Of a stretch of 64,000 nucleotides of DNA, positions 8,007 to 17,927 are shown one piece after another (position 1 is the first letter of the stretch; each line of letters starts with the position of its first letter). The translations under genes were made by a program, and so were the position numbers. This DNA comes from AP-15 sp963703745 (GTDB taxonomy: Bacteria > Pseudomonadota > Alphaproteobacteria > ATCC43930 > CGMCC-115725): NCBI GenBank assembly GCA_963703745.1, contig CAVPFL010000007.1, forward strand, positions 682,001-746,000, written 5' to 3'. Under the pieces are notes generated by a model. The model saw nothing but the letters and a program-made list of their open reading frames with translations. It was not told where the DNA came from and ran no database searches.

Positions 8007-10898
8007 TCAGGCTGCAGAGGCCTCGTCGAGAATACGCACGAGATGGCGAGCTTCCCGGCCAGTGGCATCGACTATCTGGTGACGGCAGCTCGTGCCGTTC
8101 GCGGAGAAGATAGTGTCCGGCGCCGCTGCCCGGAACTTTGGCAATACGCCAAGCTCCCCGATCTTCAGCGACATCTCGTAGTGCTCGGCCTCGTAGCCGA
8201 ACGATCCAGCCATGCCACAACAGGTCGAATTGAATGTCTCGACGGTAAGGCCCGGGATCAACTGCAAGGTCTTCACCGCCGCACCGACCGCCGCAAACGC
8301 CTTCTGGTGGCAATGTCCGTGCAGCAAAACGGTCCGGCCTTCCATCGGGGTTAGCGCAAACTGGAACCGGCCCGCCACACGCTCGCTGTCGACGAATTCC
8401 TCTAAGAGCTGAGCACGCTCGGCGAGCGCTTTTGTCGGCGTACCCGGCAAGATCGCCGGAAACTCGTCGCGCAGGGTCAGGAGGCAGGAAGGCTCGAGTC
8501 CGATGATCGGTGTACCGGCCGCGACATGTGGGGCGAGAGCGTCCAGCACGCGTTTTGCCTCGTGACGCGCTTCGTCGACGAGGCCCGCCGAAAGAAAAGT
8601 ACGGCCGCAGCACAACGGGCGGCCGCTCGCCAGGTCCGGGGCGACGACACGATAGCCGGCGCGCGCCAGCACCCGCTCCGCGGCACGGGCGTTCTCCGGC
8701 TCGAAATAACGGTTGAAGGTGTCGACCAGCAGGACTACTTCGCGCCCGGCACCTGATGATGCACCGCGATAGGGCCGGGACACCCATTCCGGCAATTTAC
8801 GACTAGCGCTGAGCCTGAGCAGACGTTCCCCGAGGGCGGCGAGATAGGGGCTTCCGTTTCGCGAATTCAGCAGCGGAGCGATGCGCGAGGCGTAGCGCGC
8901 GTAGCGGGGCAGATAGGCGATCAGCCGATCGCGCGGCGAGAGCCCCTGGCGCTGGCGGTAGTGGTGCAGAAACTCGATTTTCATCCGCGCCATGTCGACC
9001 CCGGTCGGGCATTCGCGCCTGCAGCCCTTACACGAGATGCACAGGGCCATCGTCTCGCGCATGTCGTCGGAAACCAACGCGTCGGGCCCGAGTTGGCCGG
9101 ACAACGCCAGCCGCAAGGTATTGGCGCGGCCGCGTGTCAGATGCTGCTCGTCGCTGGTCGCGCGGTAGGATGGGCACATGACACCGGCGTCGCGGGCGCG
9201 GCAGGCGCCGTTGTTGTTGCACATCTCGACCGCGGCGGCGAACCCGCCCCACTCCGACCAGTCGAGCGCCGTATCGACCGGCAGCGCGCGGTAGTTAGGC
9301 TTAAAGCGAAACAGGCTGCGGTCGTCCATCCTTGGAGCTCGGACGATCTTGCCGGGGTTGAACAAGCCCGTTGGGTCGAAGGCGTCTTTGACCTCCTCGA
9401 AGGCGCGCACGATGCGTCCTCCGAACATCGCCTCGTGAAACTCCGAGCGCACCAGTCCATCGCCGTGCTCGCCGGAATGCGAGCCCTTGTATTCGCGGAC
9501 CATCGCAAAGGCCTCCTCGGCGATCGCTCGCATCTTCTTGACCTCGAGCTCCTGCTTGACGTTCAGCACCGGCCGGACATGCAGGCAGCCGACCGAGGCG
9601 TGCGCGTACCAGGTGCCGTAGGTTCCATGCTTCTCGAAGATGCGGGTCAGGCGATCGGTGTAATCGGCGAGATCTTCGAGCCGGACCGCACAGTCCTCGA
9701 GAAACGAGACCGGTTTGCCGTCACCCTTCATCGACATCATGATGTTGAGGCCCTGCGCGCGCACCTCCCAGACCGCCTGCTGGAAGGCGGGCTCGATGGC
9801 CTCGACGACCCCGCCCGGGAAGCCGAGATCGCCCATCAATTCGACCAGCGCCTTCAGACGCCGCAAGTTCTCGGGCGGGTCGTCGCCCGAGAATTCGGTC
9901 AACAGGACCGCGGCAGGCTCGCCCTGCACGAAACGATCGACGATCGGGCGAAACATCGGGATGTCGCGCGACAATTCGATCATTGTGCGGTCGACCAGCT
10001 CGACCGCGCTGGGTCCGAGTTCGACGATCCGCCTCGTCGCCGCCATTGCGCTGTAGAAGCTCGGGAAATGGCATATCCCAAGCACCCGATGCTTCGGGAT
10101 CGGCTGTAGGTCGAGTTCGATCTCGTTGAAGAAGGCGAGCGTACCTTCGGAGCCGACGAGCAGCCGGGCCATGTTGTGGCCGGTCTCGTTAATGCTGTCG
10201 ATGTTGTACCCGCCGACCCGCCGCAGCACTTTCGGGAATCGCTGCTCGATCTCCTCGGCTTCACGCCGATGCAAGGCGCGCATATGGCGAGTGAGGGCGC
10301 GGTAGCGCTCGGGCATGGCGTCGCCATCGGATGGGAAATTGCCCGGGACCTCGCCGAACCAGGCAACGGTTCCATCGGTGAGCAGCGCATCGATGCCGCG
10401 GACGTTGTGCACCATGTTGCCGTAGCGCAACGAGCGCGAGCCGCAGCTGTTGTTGGCGGTCATACCGCCGATCGTCGCGCGGCTCGCCGTCGACGGGTCG
10501 ACTGGGAAGAACAGCCGGTCCTTGCGCAGCAGCCGATTGAGCCGGTCGAGCACCACCCCCGGCTGAACCCGTGCCCGCCGCTCCTCGACATCGATCGACA
10601 TCACCCGATCGAGATGTTTGCTGCAGTCGATGACCAGCGCACGCGCCACGGTCTGCCCGCATTGCGAGGTGCCCGCACCGCGCGGCAACACCGGCACTCC
10701 CTCCTCACGCGCAATCGCGATCGCCGTCGCGGCATCCTCGCGGCTCTTCGGCACTACCACACCCAACGGTTCGATTTGGTAGATCGACGCATCGGTGCTG
10801 TAGCGCCCGCGGCTGAACGCATCAAACAGCACCTCGCCCTGGACCTCGCGCCGCAGACGCGCCTCCAGATCTGGGACTGGGTGATTGTCGATAGGCAT
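8007..10898 (-). CDS. Fused FAD-linked oxidase / Fe-S dehydrogenase (GlcD-GlcF or YdiJ type)
   Basis: 963 residues. The N-terminal FAD domain of the PCMH fold contains PRGAGTSQCGQ and TIGGMTANNSCGSRS, then the FAD-oxidase C-terminal domain with the HSGEHGDG signature. Two Fe-S segments follow: CNNNGAC...CPSY and CISCKGCRRECP. The C-terminal half has two CCG domains (LCCGRTF and CCGMAGSFGYE). The single-chain layout matches the large D-2-hydroxyacid dehydrogenases (D-lactate, glycolate or D-2-hydroxyglutarate), which pass electrons to the quinone pool. The exact substrate cannot be read from the sequence. It stands alone between intergenic regions. Confidence 0.88.
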   Translation of the reverse strand: MPIDNHPVPDLEARLRREVQGEVLFDAFSRGRYSTDASIYQIEPLGVVVPKSREDAATAIAIAREEGVPVLPRGAGTSQCGQTVARALVIDCSKHLDRVMSIDVEERRARVQPGVVLDRLNRLLRKDRLFFPVDPSTASRATIGGMTANNSCGSRSLRYGNMVHNVRGIDALLTDGTVAWFGEVPGNFPSDGDAMPERYRALTRHMRALHRREAEEIEQRFPKVLRRVGGYNIDSINETGHNMARLLVGSEGTLAFFNEIELDLQPIPKHRVLGICHFPSFYSAMAATRRIVELGPSAVELVDRTMIELSRDIPMFRPIVDRFVQGEPAAVLLTEFSGDDPPENLRRLKALVELMGDLGFPGGVVEAIEPAFQQAVWEVRAQGLNIMMSMKGDGKPVSFLEDCAVRLEDLADYTDRLTRIFEKHGTYGTWYAHASVGCLHVRPVLNVKQELEVKKMRAIAEEAFAMVREYKGSHSGEHGDGLVRSEFHEAMFGGRIVRAFEEVKDAFDPTGLFNPGKIVRAPRMDDRSLFRFKPNYRALPVDTALDWSEWGGFAAAVEMCNNNGACRARDAGVMCPSYRATSDEQHLTRGRANTLRLALSGQLGPDALVSDDMRETMALCISCKGCRRECPTGVDMARMKIEFLHHYRQRQGLSPRDRLIAYLPRYARYASRIAPLLNSRNGSPYLAALGERLLRLSASRKLPEWVSRPYRGASSGAGREVVLLVDTFNRYFEPENARAAERVLARAGYRVVAPDLASGRPLCCGRTFLSAGLVDEARHEAKRVLDALAPHVAAGTPIIGLEPSCLLTLRDEFPAILPGTPTKALAERAQLLEEFVDSERVAGRFQFALTPMEGRTVLLHGHCHQKAFAAVGAAVKTLQLIPGLTVETFNSTCCGMAGSFGYEAEHYEMSLKIGELGVLPKFRAAAPDTIFSANGTSCRHQIVDATGREARHLVRILDEASAA

Positions 10899-11290
10899 GC
10901 GTTTGCCTGAGATAGAAACTAGCTGAGCAACCTAACGTGCTCGCCCGGTGCTGTACAACCGCCGCGAATCATCATTGCGCCAAGGTGCTTCAGGCTTCCA
11001 CGCTGATGTATCTGCTGATTAGGCACCGCCGGATTTTGCTGGTGCCACCACAACGGGATGCGGCCAAATAGGCGGCGACAGTCAAGCCGCCAAAAAAGTC
11101 CCGCGAAATTTGGCGTACGCCGAGGTGCCTGGTTTTGGTGCTATACCGTGTGAGGACATTACTAACGTTAAAAATCGTCAAATAACACTTTCTTGCTTGA
11201 GCTTGTTTCGGCAAGCCCATTTTGTTTGCGACCAGAAGTACTGGCCCATGCGCCAGGCGGTCGTGAGGGAGACTAAGGAGAACGTTTTAG
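10899..11290. other. Intergenic region between divergent genes
   Basis: Nearly 400 bases with only short unsupported frames. It should contain the promoters of the minus-strand dehydrogenase and of the plus-strand coiled-coil gene. A usable ribosome site (AAGGAG, 11275-11280) sits at its right edge. No tRNA or other RNA gene was recognised. Confidence 0.5.
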
Positions 11291-11730
11291 ATGGCTTTGT
11301 TGAACCAGATCGGACACAACAAGCAACGCATTTCCGAGCAGCTCATGCGGCTCGATGCGCAACGAACAAAGCTGAGCAATCAGCTCGACGAGTTGGAAAT
11401 CGCCGAACGTGCTTTCAAACGATTTGGCGGAAAAGGGGTGCCCGCCGAGCAGCCACGGAAGGGAGTGTGGGGAAAGCTGCGACGGCGGCCGTGCAGCGCC
11501 CAAGCCGCGAGGCAGCCAACCGGCGCCGGGGGCATCGCTGGGTGAGGCCACTTTGAAAGCGGTACGCGCACACCCCAAGGGTGCTAGTGCCGAAGAAGTC
11601 CTCAGTATCTCTCGCGGAAATTTGGCTGGTAGTCCGGCCGAACCACCTCGGTAGCGCCCTGCAGCGCCACCGCCGAGCCGGTCGGCTCGATACCCGCGAT
11701 CAGCGTTGGTACGTGTCGCCCATGGGGTAG
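11291..11730 (+). pseudogene. Small coiled-coil / C-terminal HTH-like protein, broken by frameshifts
   Basis: Translation begins with an amphipathic coiled coil (MALLNQIGHNK...LDELEIAERAFKRFGG) after an AAGGAG site. The open frame stops at 11545, but the protein continues in other frames. One gives ASLGEATLKAVRAHPKGASAEEV (about 11535-11605). Another, from 11605, gives RPNHLGSALQRHRRAGRLD then RDQRWYVSPMG and a stop at 11728-11730. Joined, they make a coherent protein of about 145 residues with a coiled coil, an Ala/Pro linker and a winged-helix-like end. At least two indels are needed. The function of this small family is not known to me. A single 84-residue product is the alternative reading. 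Confidence 0.62.
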
Positions 11731-12257
11731 AAGAGCCAACGAGCTGTTGACCGCCACCGGCTGATCTCCGCCGGAGGACTTCGATCGCGTCGCTCGGGCA
11801 CAAAGTCTGCCAGGCACAGTGATAATAATCTTATAATTGCCTTATTCGCATCTTATGCGATCCGATCGCGGGCTCCGGGGAGGGCCCGCCGTCCTGACCG
11901 AGGAGATGCAAGTTGACGTCGATATTCTCGACGGGTACGTGGTCGCAAGGATCAGATAGAGCCGCCCGCCAACGACTCGCTGGACAGGGTCGCGCCCAAG
12001 AAGCCTACGGGCCGATCATGGCTCGAGCGAGCCGTTTTCGCTATTCCGCTGCCATTCCCCTGCCGGCGCCAATTTCACGTGCAAGAATTCCGCTGCCGGG
12101 CCGACTTGCAGATGACTCGTAAAACCATAGTAAAGCAACGATTTTTTATCCCAAAGGGGCGATCTTCGGGCGCCGGAACGAATTTTTTCCCTGCCGTCAG
12201 GGGAAATTGCGAGAATGCGATGGCCATCTCTGCTGCTCTCACGGTTTGGCATCGGGG
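11731..12257. other. Intergenic region, no supported gene
   Basis: About 530 bases. A 17-codon frame starts at 11907 directly behind GAGG, but it is too short and too close to its ribosome site to support. Around 12120-12200 the DNA is AT-richer with runs of T and A. No promoter or RNA gene could be assigned. Confidence 0.45.
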
Positions 12258-12674
12258 ATGATTGGAGGCTCGCTGGACTTGTCACCCGGTTTCGACACTA
12301 GGCACATCCCCGACGTGCCCGACGCGATTGCGCCGGATGGCTCCGAGGTTCGCCTGCTGGGGTCGTTGCCGCGCGGCAGCATGGCCGGCTTCCGATTGGC
12401 GCCGAGGGCCGTGTCGCGAGCCGTCGCGCATCGCACGGTCGAGGAAATCTGGTGCTTCACCGCCGGACGTGGCCGGATGTGGCGCAGGCTCGGGAGCCGC
12501 GAGGAGGTGACCGAGGTCGCTCCGGGCGTCTCGATCACCATCCCGACCGGCACGCAATTCCAATTTCGCTGCGACGGCAGCGAGCCGCTTGAAGCGGTCG
12601 CGGTCACGATGCCGCCATGGCCGGGCGCCGACGAAGCCTTCCTCGTCCCGGGCAGATGGGAACCAACCGTCTGA
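12258..12674 (+). CDS. Cupin-domain protein
   Basis: 138 residues from the ATG at 12258. The middle has a single double-stranded beta-helix: the first cupin motif around VAHRTVEEIWCFTAGRG and the second around GVSITIPTGTQFQFRC. The first metal-binding histidine and glutamate (H-x5-E) are present, but the second motif lacks its histidine, so metal binding is doubtful. Small cupins of this type bind sugars or small acids or act as isomerases; no substrate can be assigned. The amidohydrolase gene begins 92 bases downstream on the same strand, so the two may be co-transcribed. Confidence 0.7.
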   Translation: MIGGSLDLSPGFDTRHIPDVPDAIAPDGSEVRLLGSLPRGSMAGFRLAPRAVSRAVAHRTVEEIWCFTAGRGRMWRRLGSREEVTEVAPGVSITIPTGTQFQFRCDGSEPLEAVAVTMPPWPGADEAFLVPGRWEPTV

Positions 12675-12766
12675 AGGAACGGGATGCCAGTTTTCCCCAT
12701 CGCCGAACCGCCTCGGAAAGCCTACAATCGCGATCAGACGATCGATGCCAGGGATAGGAGGAAATC

Positions 12767-13906
12767 GTGACGAACCAGCTGATCTCCTGCGACGACCATA
12801 TGGATCTGGGCCAGCTGCCGGCGGATTTGTGGGAGACGCGTTTACCCGTCTCGTTGCGCGATCGGGCGCCGCACATCGAAGAGCGCGACGGCCAAGCCGT
12901 CTGGATCTGCGACGGCAAGGTCTGGGGCAGCTGGGGCGGGAAGCCGCCCGCAAACAGTGCGACGCGTCCGGTCAAGCCGCTCTACAACGCCTTCGATCGC
13001 GCCCAAATCTACGATCAGAGCGCCCGGCGGCCGGCGGTCGCAGCGTTGCGGCTCGCCGACATGGATCGCGATGGGGTCGAGACCCAGGTCATCTTCGGAC
13101 CAATCTTCCAGATCTCCACCGAGGATCCCGTGCTGCGCCAAGCGTGCTACCGCGTCTACAACGACTGGCTCCTTGAGTTCTGCGCGGCGGCACCCGATCG
13201 GCTGATCGGTGTGCCGATGCTGCCGGAAAATCCGGATTCGGCGGTGGCCGAGCTTTCGCGCCTCGCCGCTAGAGGCGGGGTACGCCAAGTCAACCTGCAG
13301 ATCGCCAATATCAAGCCAAAACTCGACGACCCGACCTGGGAGCCGTTCTGGGCGCTGCTCGAAGACACCGGCATTATCCTCTCCTGGCACATCACGGTCT
13401 TTCTCGGTAGACAGAGCGACCGCGTTGCGGGGAAGCCCGCGAGCGTCTTCGAGAACACCAAATTCTTTATGGGCAATTTTCTCGAGCCCTTTGTCGATCT
13501 GTTCGCCTGGGGTATCCTCGAGCGCCACCCGAAGCTCCGGATGGTCATGGCAGAGGCCGGCACGGGCTGGCTTCCTTGGCTCGTCGAAGAGCTCGACTAC
13601 CGCCATTGGCGGCTGTGGGAAGCCAAGGAGTTCTGGGCCGACAAAGGCGGCATCGCTCTCGAAACCAAGCCAAGCGAATTGTTCAAGCGCCAGATCTACG
13701 CAACCTTTCAGGAAGATCGCGTCGCGATGTCGCTGGTGCCGTTCTTTGGTGACGGTCATCTCTTGTGGGCCTCGGATTACCCGCATCCCGACAGCGTATG
13801 GCCCAATTCACAGGCGGCGATCGAACGGCAGATGGCGGGGCTCTCCGTTGAGCTGCGCCGAAAGTTGACGCATGACAACGCCGCCAAGCTCTACCGGCTA
13901 ATGTGA
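12767..13906 (+). CDS. Amidohydrolase family 2 (ACMSD-like TIM-barrel) protein
   Basis: 379 residues starting at GTG 12767, five bases after AGGAGG (12756-12761), which fixes the start. It begins with the metal-site motif DDHMD, has the mid-barrel GVETQVIFGP and FRASPLE-equivalent helices, ILSWHITV with a metal-ligand histidine, and ends with WASDYPHPDSVWP, the conserved Asp/His segment of the ACMSD-like group. Members hydrolyse or decarboxylate cyclic and aromatic acids using one metal ion. The true substrate is unknown. The cupin upstream may belong to the same pathway. Confidence 0.82.
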   Translation: MTNQLISCDDHMDLGQLPADLWETRLPVSLRDRAPHIEERDGQAVWICDGKVWGSWGGKPPANSATRPVKPLYNAFDRAQIYDQSARRPAVAALRLADMDRDGVETQVIFGPIFQISTEDPVLRQACYRVYNDWLLEFCAAAPDRLIGVPMLPENPDSAVAELSRLAARGGVRQVNLQIANIKPKLDDPTWEPFWALLEDTGIILSWHITVFLGRQSDRVAGKPASVFENTKFFMGNFLEPFVDLFAWGILERHPKLRMVMAEAGTGWLPWLVEELDYRHWRLWEAKEFWADKGGIALETKPSELFKRQIYATFQEDRVAMSLVPFFGDGHLLWASDYPHPDSVWPNSQAAIERQMAGLSVELRRKLTHDNAAKLYRLM

Positions 13907-13927
13907 CAATCGACGGCAAACGCTTTG

Positions 13928-15003
13928 CTATTGATGCAGCCGATGCGATTGCGGCGGACGGCTGCGAAGTGCAGGGATCAGGGGTGTAGCACCTTTAAGG
14001 CTGACCGCTTCGCGCTTGGACTTGCGTCGTGTCGCCCGCCTCTGCTTCTGTCGCCGCGTCAGGGAAATACCGAACCAGCCGACGGCCGCGGCGCCGATGC
14101 CGCCAATTGTCACCGATATTGCCTTGATCGCGTCGAGTTCCTCGCTCACCGATTTCAGCCGCTCGTTCCATGTTCGCTGCCTAACAGAGACGTCGATCCT
14201 CTGTAAGTAACTGGCGATCCAGTGCCGCTCCGGCGTGTCGACCCATCTGCCGGCAACACATAGAGAGCGGCTTCGAGTTCTTGAGCCCCCGCCATTTTGG
14301 CTTCGATTTCCCACTCCCATACGGTGGGAAATCCTTCAGCAATGGTTTCTTCTTCCGGAGTGGTTCGCTTGATCTCGAAGCCCGCGCCGCTGAGGGTCGC
14401 AATCATGTGATGCGACACCCGAACGGATCCGTTGACCGTCTGGTTCCCGATCAGGGCATAGCCGTTGAGAATATCATCCGGAACATTGACGCCGACCCGA
14501 GCATTCACACTGCGCTTATCGCCGAGTGTCATCACTATCGGAGCATGGAGAAAGATTTTCCCCACGGGAAGCTGTTCTAGCTTTCCTCTGTCCTGGTGCA
14601 TCCGGGTGGCATCGTCCTCGAGGGTATTGGCCAAGACCGGAAGCGTCGGGAGCGGCGCCTGCACGCTCGGGGGTACTGGCCGCGAAGACGCAGACCCCGG
14701 CTTGGACGGCACGGTGGGTGTGTTCTGTCTCAACGCCAGCGGATGGAGACCCTGCGAGGGCCCGAGTGAGGGCGCTTTCCTCAAACCGCCGATTTCCGGT
14801 TCTGACGTTGGAGCTGAGGCCGGGACATCCGCCTTCGCGAAAGATCCTCCCCGAATTCTTCCGAGCGAATGAGCCGTGTCCGGTGAAACTAGCATTAGCT
14901 CGGGGGGCCAAGGCGCCGTCAGAGGGACGTCCGTCGAAGCGGACGGTATTTCTGGCGGCGTAAGAAGGAGGCCTCCCGGAACAAGCCTCAACGGGGCGGC
15001 CAC
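13928..15003 (-). pseudogene. Proline-rich protein with C-terminal membrane anchor, interrupted by a frameshift
   Basis: The first frame (15003 to 14155) begins with a Pro/Ser-rich stretch and then a folded beta-rich segment (VNARVGVNVPDDILNGY through WEWEIEAKMAGAQELEAALYVL). Between about 14235 and 14205 the coding sense passes to another frame: RIDVSVRQRTWNERL, then a single membrane helix (ISVTIGGIGAAAVGWFGISL) and a basic tail, ending at 13928. The natural join is near LYVLPADG...SYLQRIDVSV. The reunited product would be a soluble domain held to the membrane by its C-terminus. I do not recognise the family securely. The start at 15003 is uncertain. It could be a pseudogene or a sequencing indel. 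Confidence 0.6.
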
Positions 15004-15592
15004 TGGGTCTCATTCGTCGAGACTCTTGGGGACGACGGGGCATGTAATGGCGCATGCAGTCCCAGACGAGAGCTTAGAGGGATGGCCTATAGGGCAGCCA
15101 TCACGAGCAGCCCGGCAAACATCAGCAGGCGCGCTGTGGGTTGTCTCGCAAGCATTTTAAGGCCTCGCCCGTTGTGGACCGACCCCACCTCAATTGTCGC
15201 GAAGGCCTGGGCGGTCAGCGAACCGAATGGTAGATCGCGGCAAACCGCATGCCTCACACCGTATAAGGTTGGTTAATCTGTCGGTCCGCGATGTGAGCTC
15301 CTTCACAATCGGGCAAAATTTTCGGGTCTCGCGGATTTGCTCTACAGCGCGCTCCGCGCTGTGCGGCGGTTTGTTGCGGAGAACGCCTCGACCACGACAC
15401 ATCGGCGCCCGGAACCCCGGCAAGACAATTGTGCCGAAACCAGCGAGCGGCGCGCGAGCGTGGTGCCATCTCCGCCGGTCAGCATGTCGAGCGCGCTGCT
15501 CTTTCGCGAGCAGGCCATGCTGTCGCCTAGCTTGTCCGCCTTGCATTTAACGCCCACACTGGCCTTTGCCGAGGACCCAGGAGTGTTCGCCG
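15004..15592. other. Intergenic region between divergent genes
   Basis: About 590 bases. Overlapping frames on both strands here are shadows and begin without ribosome sites. CAGGAG at its right edge sets the start of the aminotransferase. No promoter could be defined. Confidence 0.45.
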
Positions 15593-16783
15593 ATGAAGAA
15601 CATCGCTCCGTCGCATACCGGGCGTCATTTTCTTCAGATTCCCGGCCCGACCAACGTACCGGACCGCGTGCTGAGGGCGATTGCGATGCCGACGATCGAT
15701 CATCGCGGGCCGGAATTCGCGCTGCTCGGGCAGGAGATCGTGGCGGGGATGAAACGGGTCTTCCAGACCGAGGATACCGTTATTGTCTACCCCTCCTCGG
15801 GGACCGGGGCGTGGGAGGCGGCACTTTCCAACACATTGTCGCCCGGCGACCGGGTGCTAATGTTCGAGACCGGCCACTTCGCGACATTGTGGCATCAGAT
15901 GGCCTCACGGCTTGGGCTCGAGATCGAGTTCGTGCCGGGCGATTGGCGGCATGGTGTGGATCCGGCGCTGGTCGAGGAGAAGCTCGCCGCCGACAGGGCG
16001 CATGCTGTCAAGGCAGTGTGCGTTGTTCACAACGAAACCTCGACCGGGGTCGCCAGCCGGATCGCCGAGATCCGCGAAGCGATCGACCGCGCTCATCACC
16101 CGGCGCTCTACATGGTCGACACGATCTCCTCGCTCGCCTCGATGGATTATCGCCACGACGCCTGGAAGGTCGACGTCACGGTCGCCGGCTCTCAGAAGGG
16201 GCTGATGCTGCCGCCCGGGCTCGGCTTCAACGCGGTCTCAAAAAAGGCGCTGGCGGCGCATAAGACGGCGCGGCTGCCCCGCTCCTACTGGGACTGGGGG
16301 GCGATGATCGAGACCGGGCGCACCGGTTTTTTCCCCTATACGCCAGCGACGAACCTGCTCTACGGGCTGCGCGAAGCCTTGAAGATGCTGCTCGACGAAG
16401 AAGGGCTAGCCGCCGTGTTCCATCGCCACGCCCGCCACGCGGAGGCGGCTCGACGCGCCGTCGCCGGCTGGGGTCTCGAAGTGTTGTGCGCTGACCCGCG
16501 CGAGTATTCCAACTCCTTGACTGCGGTCCTTGTGCCGCAAGGGTTCGACGCCGACCGGCTGCGCGAGATCATTCTTGACGCGTTCGACATGTCGCTCGGC
16601 ACAGGTCTCGGCCGGCTCAGGGGGAGGGTCTTTCGCATTGGTCACCTCGGCTACTTCAACGACCTGATGCTGTGCGGTAGCTTGGCCGGGGTCGAGATGG
16701 GGCTGCACCGCGCCGGCATCCCGCACCGTGCGAGTGGCGTGACGGCGGCCCTCGAATTTCTAGGCTCGGTGCTGTCTGAATAG
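15593..16783 (+). CDS. Serine-glyoxylate / alanine-glyoxylate aminotransferase family protein
   Basis: 396 residues from ATG 15593, about nine bases after a CAGGAG site. A TTG 27 bases earlier is less likely. This is a class V PLP-dependent aminotransferase: PGPTNVP near residue 17, the SSGTGAWEAAL phosphate loop at 69-78, VHNETSTG near 145, the PLP-contacting Asp in YMVDTISS, and the Schiff-base lysine in AGSQKGLMLPPG (Lys202). Close relatives move the amino group from serine or alanine to glyoxylate in the serine cycle or photorespiration-like metabolism. Other serine-cycle genes are not in the window, so the donor is not settled. Confidence 0.88.
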   Translation: MKNIAPSHTGRHFLQIPGPTNVPDRVLRAIAMPTIDHRGPEFALLGQEIVAGMKRVFQTEDTVIVYPSSGTGAWEAALSNTLSPGDRVLMFETGHFATLWHQMASRLGLEIEFVPGDWRHGVDPALVEEKLAADRAHAVKAVCVVHNETSTGVASRIAEIREAIDRAHHPALYMVDTISSLASMDYRHDAWKVDVTVAGSQKGLMLPPGLGFNAVSKKALAAHKTARLPRSYWDWGAMIETGRTGFFPYTPATNLLYGLREALKMLLDEEGLAAVFHRHARHAEAARRAVAGWGLEVLCADPREYSNSLTAVLVPQGFDADRLREIILDAFDMSLGTGLGRLRGRVFRIGHLGYFNDLMLCGSLAGVEMGLHRAGIPHRASGVTAALEFLGSVLSE

Positions 16784-16797
16784 CTAATTCAGCTTCA

Positions 16798-17379
16798 ATG
16801 GCAAAGGCGGCGACGACCGGCGCCGCCGCACCGCGCGGAGCGGCGACCTATGATAGGACCGCACAAGCGGTGCATTGGATCGTCGCCGCACTCGCGGTGA
16901 TCGCGGTACCGCTCGGTTGGGCCATCGCTGGGGCGCCGCGCAACACTCCTCATCGCGACCTCGTCCTGCTGCTGCACCGCTCCGTAGGGTTGACCATTCT
17001 TGCGGCGATGGTATTCCGCACCGGGTGGCGCTGGCACCACCCACCACCACCGTTGCCACCTGTCCTCCCGCGGTTGGAACGCGCTGTCGCGCGCCTCACG
17101 CACTTCGTCCTCTACCTGTTCCTTGTCTTAATGCCGCTTGCCGGATATTTGAACGCCGCGGCAGCAGGCCACACGGTCGATTTTTTCGGGGTCGTCTCGA
17201 TCCCGCCGTTGCTCCCCGAAAACGACCGTCTGTCGCAGGTAGCGATTGCGATCCATCTCGTCGGACAATACCCGCTATATTTATTCGTCGCGCTCCACAT
17301 CGCGGGGGCGCTGTTTCACGGCGCCATCAGACGGGATGGGATCGTCGAGCGGATACTACCGATACGCCGTGCCGGCTAG
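16798..17379 (+). CDS. Cytochrome b561 family protein
   Basis: 193 residues with four membrane helices. The candidate haem-b histidines are in AVHWIV, LLLHRSVG, RLTHFVLY and ALHIAGALFHG. The protein belongs to the bacterial CybB/cytochrome b561 group, which carries electrons between quinol and periplasmic or membrane acceptors. The gene begins 14 bases after the aminotransferase stop without a clear ribosome site, so translation may depend on read-over. Its stop overlaps the stop of the convergent DUF2794 gene by four bases. Confidence 0.85.
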   Translation: MAKAATTGAAAPRGAATYDRTAQAVHWIVAALAVIAVPLGWAIAGAPRNTPHRDLVLLLHRSVGLTILAAMVFRTGWRWHHPPPPLPPVLPRLERAVARLTHFVLYLFLVLMPLAGYLNAAAAGHTVDFFGVVSIPPLLPENDRLSQVAIAIHLVGQYPLYLFVALHIAGALFHGAIRRDGIVERILPIRRAG

Positions 17380-17735
17380 CCGGTTTCCGTGCCTACCAGG
17401 TTAAGGCGCGTCCGAAAGAAATCCAGCGCATCGGCGAGGCTTGCGGAGACGCGGAGCCTCTGCCGTCCGCTTTGCACGATAAACTCAGCGGGGCGCGCAG
17501 GTGCCGGCGCGGTTTTGATGATGCGGTACGCCGGCGCCTCATGGGTATGGCGGAACACTGAGAACAGGGCCATTCCATCGCGATGATCGATAGCGTAGTC
17601 GCGCCAAACTCCGCGCGCCACATGCCGGCTGTAGAGGCCGAGAAGCTGATTCAACTCGAAGCGTGTGAAATATACCGTTCGGTTTTTCGTCCGATAATCA
17701 CCAAAGGCCAGCACCGTCGCACTTTTCCGGCTCAT
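17376..17735 (-). CDS. DUF2794 family protein
   Basis: 119 residues. The conserved block YFTRFELNQLLGLYSRHVARGVWRDYAIDHRDGMALFSVFR is the hallmark of this small alphaproteobacterial family, whose function is unknown. It is soluble, without membrane segments or metal motifs. It converges on the cytochrome b561 gene with overlapping stops. Confidence 0.85.
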   Translation of the reverse strand: MSRKSATVLAFGDYRTKNRTVYFTRFELNQLLGLYSRHVARGVWRDYAIDHRDGMALFSVFRHTHEAPAYRIIKTAPAPARPAEFIVQSGRQRLRVSASLADALDFFRTRLNLVGTETG

Positions 17736-17927
17736 CGCTGCTCATCGCCGTTTGCCGCTGTCACACAGTGTTCACGATTTCGCGGCTGGCGTCCAGCCGT
17801 CTGACGTAGCGGTCACGCGGGCTGACGGCTGCCTGACGCTGCGGTGAGCTCGCGCGGCTCGGATTGCCTCGGTTCCGGCGAGGGGATATGCTGCCAGCCG
17901 TTTCGGCGAGCGCCGTTTGAGGCTTTT

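Noticed and set aside
8961..10109. 382-codon plus-strand open frame opposite the FAD/Fe-S dehydrogenase
   Set aside because: It is the mirror of a clearly conserved gene in GC-rich DNA, where antisense frames are often open; the translation has no domain-like pattern and no ribosome site.
12842..13786. 314-codon minus-strand open frame opposite the amidohydrolase
   Set aside because: A shadow frame; the plus strand has the ribosome site, start and family motifs.
15337..16263. 308-codon plus-strand frame overlapping the aminotransferase
   Set aside because: It reads Arg/Gly/Asp-rich low-complexity sequence in the wrong frame of a conserved enzyme.
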